Assembly (NCBI GenBank): GCA_046351095.1
Contig: JAXLZC010000001.1
Coordinates: forward strand, 372,001-436,000
Direction: 5' to 3'
Source of the DNA: BQWY01 sp046351095
GTDB lineage: Bacteria; Nitrospirota; Nitrospiria; Nitrospirales; Nitrospiraceae
DNA: 64,000 nucleotides
Under the pieces are notes generated by a model. The model searched no databases. It had not been told where the DNA came from and saw only the letters and a program-made list of their open reading frames with translations. The position numbers were made by a program, and so were the translations under genes. Of this stretch, positions 9,373 to 19,021 are shown piece after piece (positions within the stretch are counted from its first letter, which is position 1; every line of letters starts with the position of its first letter).

Positions 9373-9401
9373 GGCGATGATGGTGTGATGCCATCCTCGC
9401 C
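9373..9401 (+). terminator. Candidate intrinsic terminator after the PRC-barrel gene
   Basis: GGCGATGATGG (9373-9383) and CCATCCTCGCC (9391-9401) pair over 11 bp with one mismatch around a 7-base loop and are followed by TTTGTGT. The stem lies about 50 bp after the PRC-barrel stop, before the convergent outer-membrane protein gene. Confidence 0.5.
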
Positions 9402-9467
9402 TTTGTGTATCTTGGAGCGTTTGCAACTGCAGGTATCGTGCGAAGAGCGCCTATCTCCAATAAGCCG

Positions 9468-10853
9468 TTAGGAGGTCGCTTTTTTCTTCGGCTTCTCGTC
9501 GCTTAGATCCTTGGACCAGAAGAGGAAGAAGCCATGGCCCCCTTGGGTCGGAGGGGGGCCGCCGGGATCTCGGAAGACGCCGAAGTTGTACGAATAGTTC
9601 AATTCAATCTGGGAGCGCCAAGGTGCGCCCGAGACGATGCCGCCTCCCACCATCGGCATATGATCCATCTGGTTGTGGATCGTGCCAGTCGGCGTGAAAC
9701 GCGAGCGTTCCAAATAACCCCAGGTAGCTTCTACGTAGGGATACAGAAAAAAGAGGGCTTCGTAGCGATACTGCAAATTGGCGATCGCATATTGCCGAGG
9801 ATACAGTTCGTTGAAGGCGACGCCGTGCAGCGCCGGTAAAGACAGGGCTTCCCATTCGTACCCGGTCGGTCGACCGGGCAGGCGGAACGCGGAGAAACGA
9901 TCCATATCTTTGCCGTGTCCGACATGCACGCTGCTGATGAGGCGATGTTTCTCGCTGTTGAGAAACGGCAGGCCCGTGGCGGCGACGGCATAGGCAGAGA
10001 ACGTCACGTACGTGCGTTCACTTTGCGCATCGGCGGTGTCGAAGGGCGCACCTCCCCATGTCTTCCATCGGGCGCGATGGCCGTGTACCGCATCGCCGCC
10101 GAAGCTGATGCCGCTGTGCGGGAGCTCCATCAGATTACGCCGCATCGAGTCGACGCGAACGCGGAACCGCAATCGTCCTTCATACGTATCGTTGGGAATG
10201 CCGTACGAGGCCCCCGTATATTTGGTGCCGCGGAACCACCGGTAGCCCGGCTCGTAGGTCACAAAAAAATTGGCGGCGCTGTCTTGGCTGAACGGGCGGA
10301 TCGGCAGGCGATAGGCGATGCCGCCGCCCGCAAAGGCATAACTCCATTCGAGTTCGGTGGCGCGGATACGCTGGCCCTCCACGTATTCGGAGCGGCCGAG
10401 CGGCGCGATGAAGTTGTCGAGCGTGAAGATCAAACTCCAGTTCGGATAGGTGCGTAGCCCGATGGTGTAGTCCAAGTCGTTGACCACACCGGAGAAGGTC
10501 CCGCGGAAACGCCGATTGTCGTTATCCCAATTTCGCCAGACGTACAACGCGCCGAACGGCAGCAACTCCATCGAGGACGGGCCGTTGGGAATCCACTGTA
10601 GGCCGAAACTCGCGGCGGTGACGTTCCGTCGGTCGCGCGGTGGCACATAGACGTCTTCGCCGAACAGCTTCGTGCGGAATTCGCGCCCCGCGATCGGCGT
10701 GGGCTCTTCGGCTTTCATTCCATCCTCGCCGGATGCCTCGGGCGGAGTGAAGACTGGGCTCAGAAGCACTGAGAGAAGGAGGAGCCACGAAGCCGGCTTG
10801 AGTCGATTCCAACGGCGAGGGGAGCGACCGTGCAGGCAAACGAGAGGCGTCAT
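9468..10853 (-). CDS. Putative outer-membrane beta-barrel protein
   Basis: A 461-residue exported protein. The N-terminus has a basic stretch followed by a hydrophobic core (SWLLLLSVLLSPVF) ending near TPPEASGED, a Sec signal peptide. The mature part is rich in alternating aromatic/polar strands (LYVWRNWDNDNRRFRGTFSG, WSLIFTLDNFIAPLGR, YRYEALFFLYPYVEATWGYL) and ends close to aromatic residues (GHGFFLFWSKDL), as barrels do, although with a short Lys-rich tail after the last strand. It lies 13 bp downstream of the FAD oxidoreductase gene and probably belongs to the same transcript as the catalase pieces. I cannot name the family with certainty. Confidence 0.65.
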   Translation of the reverse strand: MTPLVCLHGRSPRRWNRLKPASWLLLLSVLLSPVFTPPEASGEDGMKAEEPTPIAGREFRTKLFGEDVYVPPRDRRNVTAASFGLQWIPNGPSSMELLPFGALYVWRNWDNDNRRFRGTFSGVVNDLDYTIGLRTYPNWSLIFTLDNFIAPLGRSEYVEGQRIRATELEWSYAFAGGGIAYRLPIRPFSQDSAANFFVTYEPGYRWFRGTKYTGASYGIPNDTYEGRLRFRVRVDSMRRNLMELPHSGISFGGDAVHGHRARWKTWGGAPFDTADAQSERTYVTFSAYAVAATGLPFLNSEKHRLISSVHVGHGKDMDRFSAFRLPGRPTGYEWEALSLPALHGVAFNELYPRQYAIANLQYRYEALFFLYPYVEATWGYLERSRFTPTGTIHNQMDHMPMVGGGIVSGAPWRSQIELNYSYNFGVFRDPGGPPPTQGGHGFFLFWSKDLSDEKPKKKATS

Positions 10854-10866
10854 CGCGAGCGGGATT

Positions 10867-12090
10867 CTAAAAGGTTCGAGAAAAAGAAACTAGGTCAAAA
10901 TCCGGATCGCCGACCCCGGTGATCAGCCCGCGTAAAAGCTGGGCCGCCATCATCGAAAAGACGATCCCATTGCCGCCGTATCCGAGTGCCGCATAACAGT
11001 GCCGTTTGCCGGGAATAGGACCGATACTTGGTGTGCCGGTCGGCGAGGCGCCGAACGAGCCGGTCCAGGCATATGCGGCTCGTGGGTCGAGATAGGGAAA
11101 CAGGCGCGCGAGTTTCCGTTCAAGGACGGCGGTTTTGTGCTGAAGTAACGCGTCACGCGCCTCCTCGTCGGTGAAGGTCTCATCTTCGCCGCCACAGATG
11201 ACGCAGCCGCCAGGGCCCGGACGAAGATAGAGATACGGATCCGAGGCTTCCCAAATTAAGACTTCCTCTGGCCACAGACGTCGCCGTTGCGGGCGTGTCG
11301 CGATCGCCCATGTCGAAATAATCCGATGCCCCTTCGTCGGCACGATCGTCGGCATCTTGTACCCGGTCGCGAAGATGACGTGTTTCGCGCGAATGCACGG
11401 GCCTTGCTTGGTGGTTACCGAGACCGACTGCGTCAGCGTCGATACATCCGTAACTTCGACCGGCGCAAAAAGTTGTGCGCCGCGCGACAGCGCCGCACGT
11501 AAGAATCCGGCGGCCATTCGACTGGGATCGGCAATGATGTTGCCATGGCCGAGGATGGCCGCGCGGCGTCGAATGCCATATCGACGCTGAACTTCTCGAG
11601 GGGCAAGGTAGCTCACTTCGAAACCTGCACGCCGTCGGGCTTCGGCCTCGACCTGCAGTTCGTCCACGTCAAGCACGTCGCCGTCGAGCGCCAAGGCATC
11701 GCGCTGTGCGAGATCGGCCTCGATGCCAAGGTAGGCGGTACGTTCGCTCAGCGCATTGACGGCTAGTCGCGCGCGCCGCCAGAGCCGTTCGGCGCGTGTG
11801 CGGCCGATGCGTTTTGCGAGATGGATCAGCGGAACGTCGAGCTCATATTGCAGCAGCGCCGTCGAGGCCGGAGTCGATCCACGTAGCGGCCCGCGACGAT
11901 CCACAATCGCCACGTCGAAACCGGCATCGGTTAATGCATCGGCGATCATCGCGCCGGAAATACCGGCACCAACAATCACGACGTCTGGCTTGAGGTCGCG
12001 GCGCAGCAGCGAGGTGGGGAGGCGCGGGCGCCGTCCCACCTGCCACACCGAGCGGCCTGTGCGAAGGTCGAGTTTTTTCGTAACGGCCAT
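10867..12090 (-). CDS. FAD-dependent oxidoreductase (DAO family)
   Basis: A 407-residue flavoprotein of the glycine/D-amino-acid oxidase (DAO) type. The dinucleotide-binding motif DVVIVGAGISGAMIADAL lies near residue 35 and the second FAD contact (HVIFATGYKMP) near residue 240; the C-terminus has the typical ALGYGGNGIVFSMMAAQLL. Such enzymes oxidise amine or hydroxy substrates with FAD and usually release hydrogen peroxide, which fits its place 5 bp downstream of a catalase gene. The substrate is not apparent. The start ATG at 12090 is followed by about 30 residues before the fold begins. Confidence 0.85.
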   Translation of the reverse strand: MAVTKKLDLRTGRSVWQVGRRPRLPTSLLRRDLKPDVVIVGAGISGAMIADALTDAGFDVAIVDRRGPLRGSTPASTALLQYELDVPLIHLAKRIGRTRAERLWRRARLAVNALSERTAYLGIEADLAQRDALALDGDVLDVDELQVEAEARRRAGFEVSYLAPREVQRRYGIRRRAAILGHGNIIADPSRMAAGFLRAALSRGAQLFAPVEVTDVSTLTQSVSVTTKQGPCIRAKHVIFATGYKMPTIVPTKGHRIISTWAIATRPQRRRLWPEEVLIWEASDPYLYLRPGPGGCVICGGEDETFTDEEARDALLQHKTAVLERKLARLFPYLDPRAAYAWTGSFGASPTGTPSIGPIPGKRHCYAALGYGGNGIVFSMMAAQLLRGLITGVGDPDFDLVSFSRTF

Positions 12091-12095
12091 GCAGG

Positions 12096-13430
12096 CTACG
12101 CGAGCGTCCGCACCGATGCCTCACGATCCCAGAAGCGCTGCACCGCCGCCTGAAGAAAATCGGCGCCGAGGCCCGTGATACCTGCATCCGGCTCGACACC
12201 GGCTTTACCCAACAGGGGTTGCGCTGCGGGCGTGTGACCGATGGCCTTCAAATGACCGAAGGCGTCCATCACAAACTGGATTGCCGCGCCGTCCTTCGTC
12301 AGCGAGGCCGCGCCCTTGTCGGACAGGACCAAGGCGACCGCATCGAAGAGTTGCGACGGCGAGCCGGCCAATTGTCCGTCCGCCTTGAGGACCTTGCCGT
12401 TCGCTAACTTCGTGCCGTTGATTTTTGGTGCGATTAAAAACACTGAGCCGCCGGCTTTCTTCACCTTTGAAGTAAGCTGTTCGATCTGCGCGCCGTCGGA
12501 CCCATCGGCAAAAAGCAGCCCGATCTTCCGTCCCTTTAGCGTCGCTTTCATGTTCTTCTGGATCGACAGCGCTGGGCTGGGTTTCATGTCGATCGGAGCT
12601 CGGGCGGCCTCTGGTTTCGGAGGAAGCGGGATCCCGAGTCCATCGACCACACGTTTTGCCAGGTCTTCATCCACATGACGCAATCGGCCGACCATACGCG
12701 CGGGGACTTCCGCCAATTGCACTTTGGACAATTCAAAGACGAATGAGGAGGCGATGTGCGCCTGCTCGTTGGGTGTCTGGGATTTCCAGAACAGCCGCGC
12801 TTGGCTGTAGTGGTCCGCGAACAACTCGGCTCGTACCCGCAAAATATCGGCTCCCGCCTCGATGCCGAGCCGGGACGACGCCGTGGTAAAACCGGTCGAT
12901 ACCTCCCGAGGTCCGCCATCCTCGCCATGCTCAGCGAGACTATTGCGCTCATAATTCGCCCGGCCGGTGGGCACCTGCATCTGCATCATGCCGTCCCGCT
13001 GAAAGTTTGAGAATGGACACTTCGGCGCATTGATCGGGAGCTGGTGAAAGTTGGCCGTCCCCAACCGTGATTTTTGTGTGTCGAGATATGAGAAGAGCCG
13101 TCCTTGCAGCAACGGATCGTTCGAGAAGTCGATGCCGGGAACCACATTGGCCGGACAAAACGCGACCTGCTCCGTTTCGGCAAAGATATTATCCGGATTC
13201 CGGTTCAGCACGATCCGCCCGATCGGGCGCACGGGGCAGACCTCTTCAGGAATCAGTTTCGTTGGATCCAACTCATCGTACGGTTGCTTGTCCGCAAATT
13301 TTTTGTCGAATACCTGAATGCCCAGTTCCCATTCCGGATAGTCGCCGCTGTCGATCGCCTCCCACAGGTCACGGCGATGATAGTCGTTGTCCGCCGCTTG
13401 GAGTTTAGCCGCCTCATCCCACACGGTCGA
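12096..13430 (-). pseudogene. katE: Catalase (HPII-type), C-terminal part after in-frame stop
   Basis: The downstream piece of a clade-2 large-subunit catalase: the reading frame continues directly after the TAA at 13431-13433 with STVWDEAAKLQAADNDYHRR, as in E. coli KatE. It holds the proximal heme-ligand region RLFSYLDTQKSRLG (the Tyr) and PFSNFQRDGMMQM, then a C-terminal DJ-1/PfpI-like domain (GRKIGLLFADGSDGAQIEQL). A GTG at 13424 could restart translation, but this piece lacks the distal catalytic His and cannot be a catalase alone. It is separated by 5 bp from the FAD oxidoreductase gene. Confidence 0.85.
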
Positions 13431-14180
13431 TTACAGGCCGAGTTTCGGTTTCCAGTGAAACTTGACGAAGGTGGGTTTGCCCTGCGCATTGACCAACGAG
13501 AACGTGTGGACGCCGAAACCTTCGATCATACGGAGCGAGTGGGGAATCGTTCGATCGCTGTTAGCCCACATCAGCATATGCGTCGTTTCGGGCAAGAGCG
13601 AGGCCCAATCCCAAAACGTATCGTGTGCGCTGCCGGCCTGCGGATATCCTCGATCCGCTTCCATCTTCACGGCATGTACAAGGTCGGGAAACTTCATCGC
13701 GTCTTGAATAAAAAAGACGGGGATGTTGTTGCCGACGAGATCCCAATTGCCGGCTTTCGTATAAAACTTGATCGCGAAACCGCGCGCATCGCGAGGCGTG
13801 TCCACCGAGCCCGCGCCGCCGGCGACCGTGGAGATGCGAGCGAACAGGGGCGTCTTTTCGCCCTTGCGCTGAAAGAGATCGGCGCAGGTGATGTCAGCAA
13901 GCGAGTCGTAGAGTTCGAAAAATCCGTGTGCCGCTGAGCCACGCGCGTGCACGATCCGTTCGGGAATTCGCTCGTGGTCGAAGTGAAAGATTTTTTCTCG
14001 AAGGATGAAATCTTCCAAGAGCGTGGGACCACGCGAGCCGGCTTTCATACTGTTTTGATTGTCGGCGATCGGTACCCCCTGGTTGGTGGTCAACTGCGCT
14101 GCCCGTGCCGAAGGGTCCGCCTGCTGATGCGTTTCGCCGCCGTTCCCGATCGTCGTGTGGTTTGTGGATTTTTTCGCCAT
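13431..14180 (-). pseudogene. katE: Catalase (HPII-type), N-terminal part ending at in-frame TAA
   Basis: The first 249 residues of a heme catalase that breaks down hydrogen peroxide. Catalytic His78 lies in RIVHARGSAAHGFF, and the distal Asn in VGNNIPVFFIQDA. The protein stops at KFHWKPKLGL, followed by TAA, and the homologous sequence resumes in the same frame with STVWDEA. Related catalases carry a residue, often Gln, at this spot, so CAA to TAA is the simplest change. Together the pieces would make about 694 residues, a normal large-subunit length. Either the gene is inactivated, or the base is a sequencing error; readthrough is less likely. The start is supported by AAGGAGA ahead of the ATG. 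Confidence 0.88.
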
Positions 14181-14341
14181 GTGCGTCTCCTTGGCCGTGA
14201 AGGAAATTGAGAGAGGGATGTTCCGCGCGGAGAATATGGGCGTACGCGCTGAGGGCTCGCACCGACTGCGCCTGTCAGACCATGGCAGGCTGCCAGATTC
14301 TGTTCAAGCGGAAATATACGAGCAGGCTTCAGAGGGAGTTG

Positions 14342-15298
14342 CTACGCAACACGATGTGGCGCGGGGCGACCGGTTAGCACGGCGTCGATATTTTCGAGGC
14401 ACATGAACCCCATCTGCATCCGTGTGCGATGGGTGGCGGATCCGAGATGCGGCAACAGCACGACATTCGGGCTGGATGCGAGGCCCGGATGTAGCGCCGG
14501 TTCCTGCTCGTACACGTCGAGTCCGGCACCCGCGATACGGTGCGACCTTAGCGCCTCGACAAGCGCCGCTTCGTCGACGACCGGACCGCGCGCCGTATTG
14601 ATAAGGTAGGCTGTCGATCTCATCCGACTGAAGGCGCGGGTATCGATCAGGTGCTGCGTCTCCGGCGTCAGCGGGACGTGCAGGCTGATGAAGTCGGCGG
14701 TCGCGAGTAATTCGTCCAGCGGCGCCGCCCGCCAGGCGGGATCGACTGGCACTTTCGGCGGCCGCGCGGCGTGATAGAGCACCGGCATCCGAAAGCCGCT
14801 CGCGCGCTCCGCCACGGCACGACCGATCCGCCCCATGCCGACGATGCCGAGCGTCTGCCCCGCGATGTCGCCGCCGAGCAACTGCCGCGGCGCCCAGCCG
14901 GTCCATTGTCCGCTCTGCACGAGCGTATGGCCGGTCGGCACATGGCGCGCGACGGCGAAGAGCAGCGCCCAGGCAATGTCCGCAGTGGCGTCCGTCAGCA
15001 CGTCCGGCGTGTTGGTCACGACGATATTGCGTCGTGCGGCAGCGGCGCGGTCGATGTTGTTGTAGCCGACCGCATAGTTGGCGACGATCTTAAGCGACGG
15101 CCCGGCCGCCAGAATCGTATCGTCAATGCGGTCGCTCAGCAGGCAGAGCATCGCGTCGGCGGTATGCACTCCGTCGAGCAGTGCGTCGCGCGATAAGGGC
15201 TCGTCGCTGGGCGGCTGCGTCAGCTCGAAACGGCGCGCAATCTCGTCCATCACGAGATCGGGAAGGCGGCGTGTGAGAAACAAACGTGGTCGAGACAT
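14342..15298 (-). CDS. D-2-hydroxyacid dehydrogenase (glyoxylate/hydroxypyruvate reductase-like)
   Basis: A 318-residue NAD(P)-dependent D-isomer-specific 2-hydroxyacid dehydrogenase. The cofactor motif is LGIVGMGRIGRAVAER; the catalytic triad is visible as Arg in NTARGPVVDE, Glu in DVYEQEP and His in LLPHLGSATHRTR. The substrate loop VANYAVGYNNID is that of the GyaR/GhrB branch, which reduces glyoxylate and hydroxypyruvate to glycolate and glycerate. It is divergent from a glycolate-oxidase-like GlcD-GlcF fusion, which supports a role in two-carbon or hydroxy-acid metabolism. Substrate is inferred, not shown. Confidence 0.9.
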   Translation of the reverse strand: MSRPRLFLTRRLPDLVMDEIARRFELTQPPSDEPLSRDALLDGVHTADAMLCLLSDRIDDTILAAGPSLKIVANYAVGYNNIDRAAAARRNIVVTNTPDVLTDATADIAWALLFAVARHVPTGHTLVQSGQWTGWAPRQLLGGDIAGQTLGIVGMGRIGRAVAERASGFRMPVLYHAARPPKVPVDPAWRAAPLDELLATADFISLHVPLTPETQHLIDTRAFSRMRSTAYLINTARGPVVDEAALVEALRSHRIAGAGLDVYEQEPALHPGLASSPNVVLLPHLGSATHRTRMQMGFMCLENIDAVLTGRPAPHRVA

Positions 15299-15478
15299 CG
15301 GAAGGTCTAGCGATAGAGCCGTGAAATGGTTCGTGATGCGGCGCTACCTTACCGAACTGCACCGACTATTTTCCAGCCTTCGGTGTATTCATCAAAGGGG
15401 CGCGATAGCTGTAGTCGCTCCCTTGTTCTCCAAAGTTCCTCGCGCCTACAATGTCCTGATTGGTAGCACAGGATTCTT

Positions 15479-18346
15479 GTGGCGCTCATTCATCCGCAGC
15501 CCTCTCCATCTAGTCTCCGCGCGGTTGCACGAGATTTACGACAACGCCTCGGTGCCGACCGTGTGTTGGACGACGGTCCGGCGCGCACCGCCTACGCGGT
15601 GGATGCCAGTCTCTACCGACTCGAACCGACGGCCATCGTACTGGCCGAATCAGAAGCCGATATTCAGAGCACCATCGATTACGCCGTGCCGCGCGGCATT
15701 CCGCTCACGCCGCGTGCTGCCGGCACCAACCTGACGGGATCGGCGGTTGGTTCCGGAATTATTCTCGATGTCTCGCGGATGAATCGGCTGCTGTCGGTCG
15801 ATCGCGAGGCGGCGCGGGCCGTGATCCAACCGGGTATCGTCCTCAACGAATTGAACAAACAGTTGGCTCCGTCGGGGCTCATGTACGGGCCGGATCCGTC
15901 GAGCGGCGACATGTGTCGTCTCGGGGGCATGCTGGCCAACAATTCGTCCGGGCCGCACACGTTGCGCTACGGCAGTGTGAAGGACACGGTGGAGTCGCTG
16001 CGTGTGTGTCTGGCGTCGGGCGCGTTGCTTATGGCGCAGGCGCGAGCGTTGGACGATCCAACGCTCGCTCAATGGCCAGACGCCGTCCACCATGTCGCGA
16101 GAATGGTGCGGGATCACGCAGCGTTGATCCGCAGTAAGGCGCCACGTGTGTCCAAGAACAGTGCCGGCTATAACCTCTTCGGCCTGGTGGACGGATTGGA
16201 TCGCGGGGTGCTGGATCTGCCGAAGTTATTCATCGGCAGTGAAGGGACGTTAGGTGTCGTCAGCGAAGCGACGCTGACGCTGGTGCCGCGCCCGAGTGCG
16301 ACCGTGGCCGCGTTGCTCCATTTTCGGTTTTTGGACGATGTGGGCGAGGCCGTTCCGCAGTTGCTGACGCTCGCGCCGAGCGCGCTCGAAATCATGGACG
16401 GCCACACGCTCGATTTGATCGGGCGCGCTCGCTACGGCATTCCATCGGAGGCCGCCGCCACATTGTTGATCGAGCTGGATGAGGAACGCACCGGACCGCC
16501 GTTGGCGGAGCGTGTCGACCACCTCAGTCGTATGGCGACGAGATTTCGCCTGGCTGCGCCGTTGGTGTCGGCGCACGACCGCGAGGAGCGCGAACAATTG
16601 TGGAAGGCGCGGAAAGCGCTGTATCCCACCCTGTATCGATTCGATGCGAAGAAGCGGCCGATCAATTACGTCGACGACGTGGTTGTCCCGGCGGCGCGCC
16701 TCAGCGAATTGGTCCGCTACCTCGGTGAGGTTTTTGCCGAACCGAAAGTACCGGTCGCGATCTTCGGCCACATCGGCAACGGCAACGCGCATATCTTACC
16801 GCTCTTGGACATCAACGACCCGAAAGATTTTGCGCGGCTCGTCGAGACCTACCACGAGGTGCATCGGACGGTGCTCGATCGCTTCGACGGATCGATCTGC
16901 GGCGAGCACGGCGACGGACGCGTGCGGGCCGAATATGTGCGCACGATGTTCGGCGACGAATTGTATGGCCTCTTCGTCCAGGTCAAGCAGGCGTTCGACC
17001 CTCAACACGTCCTGAACCCCGGCATCAAGCTCAGCGACCGCCCCTTCACGGAACACATCGACTACGAACGCTTCGCCAAACATTGTGCGACCTGCGCGAA
17101 GTGTAATTCCGTCTGTCCTGTCTACGATGTGTTTCAGTCCGAGGACATGAGCTCGCGCGGCTGGTATGAAATCGTCACGGCTAGGGACTATACGTATCTC
17201 GATTCCAAGCGGGTGGTGGACGCCTGCACCAACTGCAAATCCTGTCGGACCATCTGTCCTGCCGGGGTGGACGTGTCGGAGTTGATCTTGGCGCGCCGGG
17301 CCGAAGTGCCGAGCGCGCTCATGGGCCGTATCTTCGGCTGGCAGGCGAAGGGTCGGCTGTTCGAGCCGATGCTCAAATTGCTGGCAAGGACACAATCCTG
17401 GTGGGATCGTCCGACGGTACGACGGATCCTCGAACCTCTGTCGCGCCCGTTTTTGCGAAGCGTGACCGAGACGATGCGGCTGCCGGCCGACTTACTGCTC
17501 CCGACGCTGGCGCGAACGCACCTTCGAGAGCGCCACGCGGATCTTGTCCCGCCCGATGGTCTTGCGCTGCGACCGACGGCGTATTTCCATGGATGCGCCG
17601 CCAACTACTTCGACGACGGTGTCGGCGATGCGGTGATTTCCGTCCTCCGCCGCGCGAAGTTGGAGCCGGATCTTCCAGCACAGCGTTGTTCGGGCACGCC
17701 GATCGATACCTACGGTCACCGCACGTTGGCCAAGGAAGGGGCACGCGAGAATCTTCGTTCCTTGGCGCCCTACGACACCGTCGTCACCGGATGCGCGTCG
17801 TGTACCTTGATGCTGAAAGACTACGCCCACTGGTTTAAGGGCGAACCCGAAGAAGCGGCAGCCGTCGCACTCGGTCGAAAGGTCCGGCACATCGCTGAGG
17901 TGGCCGCCGAGGCCATGGCGGACGGACGACTGCCGATGGCGGCCGCGGGCGAGGCGTCAGCCGCTCCAGCGTCGTCGACGACACCTCCGGCTCGTACCGT
18001 CACCTACCATTCCTCCTGCCATTTACGGGCGGCGGGTGTGACAAAGGAGCCTCGCCGGATCCTTTCCTCGTTGCCGGACACTGCCTACGTGGAGATGGTC
18101 GATGCCGATCGTTGCGCGGGTGGGGCGGGGACCTATGTCGTGAAGGACTACGACAACTCGCAGAAGATTTTTGCGCGCAAGCGGCGGGCGATCGAGCAAT
18201 CCGGCGCCGACACGGTGGTGACCAGTTGCCCGGCCTGTATGATTCAGTTGAAGAATGGCTTGCAGGGACGGACCTCCGTGACGCATATTGCGCAAGTCGT
18301 CGACGAGGCCTGCCGAGAGGCGGAGCGGCGACGGGAACACCCATGA
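15479..18346 (+). CDS. FAD-binding and Fe-S/CCG-domain oxidoreductase (GlcD-GlcF fusion)
   Basis: A 955-residue fusion. Residues about 1-500 are a PCMH-type FAD oxidase of the GlcD/D-lactate dehydrogenase family (TPRAAGTNLTGSAVGSGII; IFGHIGNGNAHILPLLD; GSICGEHGDGR). Then come two 4Fe-4S motifs (CATCAKCNSVCP, CTNCKSCRTICP) and two cysteine-rich CCG-like repeats (YFHGCAANYFDD, VTGCASCTLMLKD; YHSSCHLRAAG, VTSCPACMIQL) as in GlcF. It should oxidise glycolate, D-lactate or another D-2-hydroxy acid and pass electrons through its Fe-S clusters to a quinone or cytochrome. A diheme cytochrome gene follows 10 bp downstream. The GTG at 15479 is used as start. Confidence 0.92.
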   Translation: MALIHPQPSPSSLRAVARDLRQRLGADRVLDDGPARTAYAVDASLYRLEPTAIVLAESEADIQSTIDYAVPRGIPLTPRAAGTNLTGSAVGSGIILDVSRMNRLLSVDREAARAVIQPGIVLNELNKQLAPSGLMYGPDPSSGDMCRLGGMLANNSSGPHTLRYGSVKDTVESLRVCLASGALLMAQARALDDPTLAQWPDAVHHVARMVRDHAALIRSKAPRVSKNSAGYNLFGLVDGLDRGVLDLPKLFIGSEGTLGVVSEATLTLVPRPSATVAALLHFRFLDDVGEAVPQLLTLAPSALEIMDGHTLDLIGRARYGIPSEAAATLLIELDEERTGPPLAERVDHLSRMATRFRLAAPLVSAHDREEREQLWKARKALYPTLYRFDAKKRPINYVDDVVVPAARLSELVRYLGEVFAEPKVPVAIFGHIGNGNAHILPLLDINDPKDFARLVETYHEVHRTVLDRFDGSICGEHGDGRVRAEYVRTMFGDELYGLFVQVKQAFDPQHVLNPGIKLSDRPFTEHIDYERFAKHCATCAKCNSVCPVYDVFQSEDMSSRGWYEIVTARDYTYLDSKRVVDACTNCKSCRTICPAGVDVSELILARRAEVPSALMGRIFGWQAKGRLFEPMLKLLARTQSWWDRPTVRRILEPLSRPFLRSVTETMRLPADLLLPTLARTHLRERHADLVPPDGLALRPTAYFHGCAANYFDDGVGDAVISVLRRAKLEPDLPAQRCSGTPIDTYGHRTLAKEGARENLRSLAPYDTVVTGCASCTLMLKDYAHWFKGEPEEAAAVALGRKVRHIAEVAAEAMADGRLPMAAAGEASAAPASSTTPPARTVTYHSSCHLRAAGVTKEPRRILSSLPDTAYVEMVDADRCAGGAGTYVVKDYDNSQKIFARKRRAIEQSGADTVVTSCPACMIQLKNGLQGRTSVTHIAQVVDEACREAERRREHP

Positions 18347-18356
18347 GGCGCGGCGA

Positions 18357-18599
18357 GTGACCTTTCGGAAAATCGATCTGCTGTATGTCGCGTTTGCGGT
18401 CCTCGTCGTCTTCGGCGTGTCCATGTTGCCCAGTCCCAAGGACCGGAACCCCGCCGTGCCGACCACGCCGCCGCATGCCGGACTCACGTCGGAGACGCAG
18501 TGCGCCACTTGTCACGGTGCCGGCGGTGTACGGGCTTTAGCTATTCCACCGCATCCCAAACGTGTGGACTGTCTCCACTGCCATCGGCAGAACAAATGA
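18357..18599 (+). CDS. Small membrane-anchored diheme c-type cytochrome
   Basis: An 80-residue protein with an N-terminal membrane anchor (LLYVAFAVLVVFGVSML) and two heme c sites, CATCH and CLHCH, in only about 25 residues near the C-terminus. It should face the periplasm and carry electrons. The GTG at 18357 starts 10 bp after the GlcD-GlcF fusion stop, so it is probably the partner or acceptor of that enzyme (inference). Upstream in-frame starts would place it inside the preceding gene. Confidence 0.75.
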   Translation: MTFRKIDLLYVAFAVLVVFGVSMLPSPKDRNPAVPTTPPHAGLTSETQCATCHGAGGVRALAIPPHPKRVDCLHCHRQNK

Positions 18600-18649
18600 C
18601 CGCGTCTGGACGTTTCTCCGTCAACCCTGTGTAGGCTCCACGAGGCACT

Positions 18650-18925
18650 ATGGTCACCGTGATCGTCATCGGGCAACTCCAACAGCATATGCCGGAGCCG
18701 GAATATCCGGTGGAACTCACCGCGCCCACCACCGTGAAGACATTGCTCGAAGGTCATGAGGATCTGTTTCTCCCGCTCCGCCCGTTCCTCTCCAGTTCGC
18801 AGTTGATGGTGACCGTGAACAAAAAAATCGGCACACTCGATTCGGTCGTCAAAGACGGCGACACCGTCAAGCTGACATACTCCGCCAACTTCAGCTACGA
18901 AGGCGCCCGCTGGCAAAATCCGTAA
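18650..18925 (+). CDS. MoaD/ThiS-fold protein without terminal Gly-Gly
   Basis: A 91-residue protein with the ubiquitin-like pattern of MoaD/ThiS: VTVKTLLEGH-type helix, then SQLMVTVNKKIGTLDSVVKD and DGDTVKLTYSANF. The family works as sulfur carriers through a C-terminal Gly-Gly, but this protein ends GARWQNP, so it cannot form a thiocarboxylate in the usual way and may be a structural or regulatory relative. It lies 50 bp after the diheme cytochrome gene on the same strand. Confidence 0.6.
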   Translation: MVTVIVIGQLQQHMPEPEYPVELTAPTTVKTLLEGHEDLFLPLRPFLSSSQLMVTVNKKIGTLDSVVKDGDTVKLTYSANFSYEGARWQNP

Positions 18926-19021
18926 TACCTCCGTGGCTTCACGCCAGGGCGTGAGTCAGTATAGATCTCGCCGTATTCCACATAGGTCAAGGTTGTTCAA
19001 ATGCCGGCGAGCTTTCCCCCA

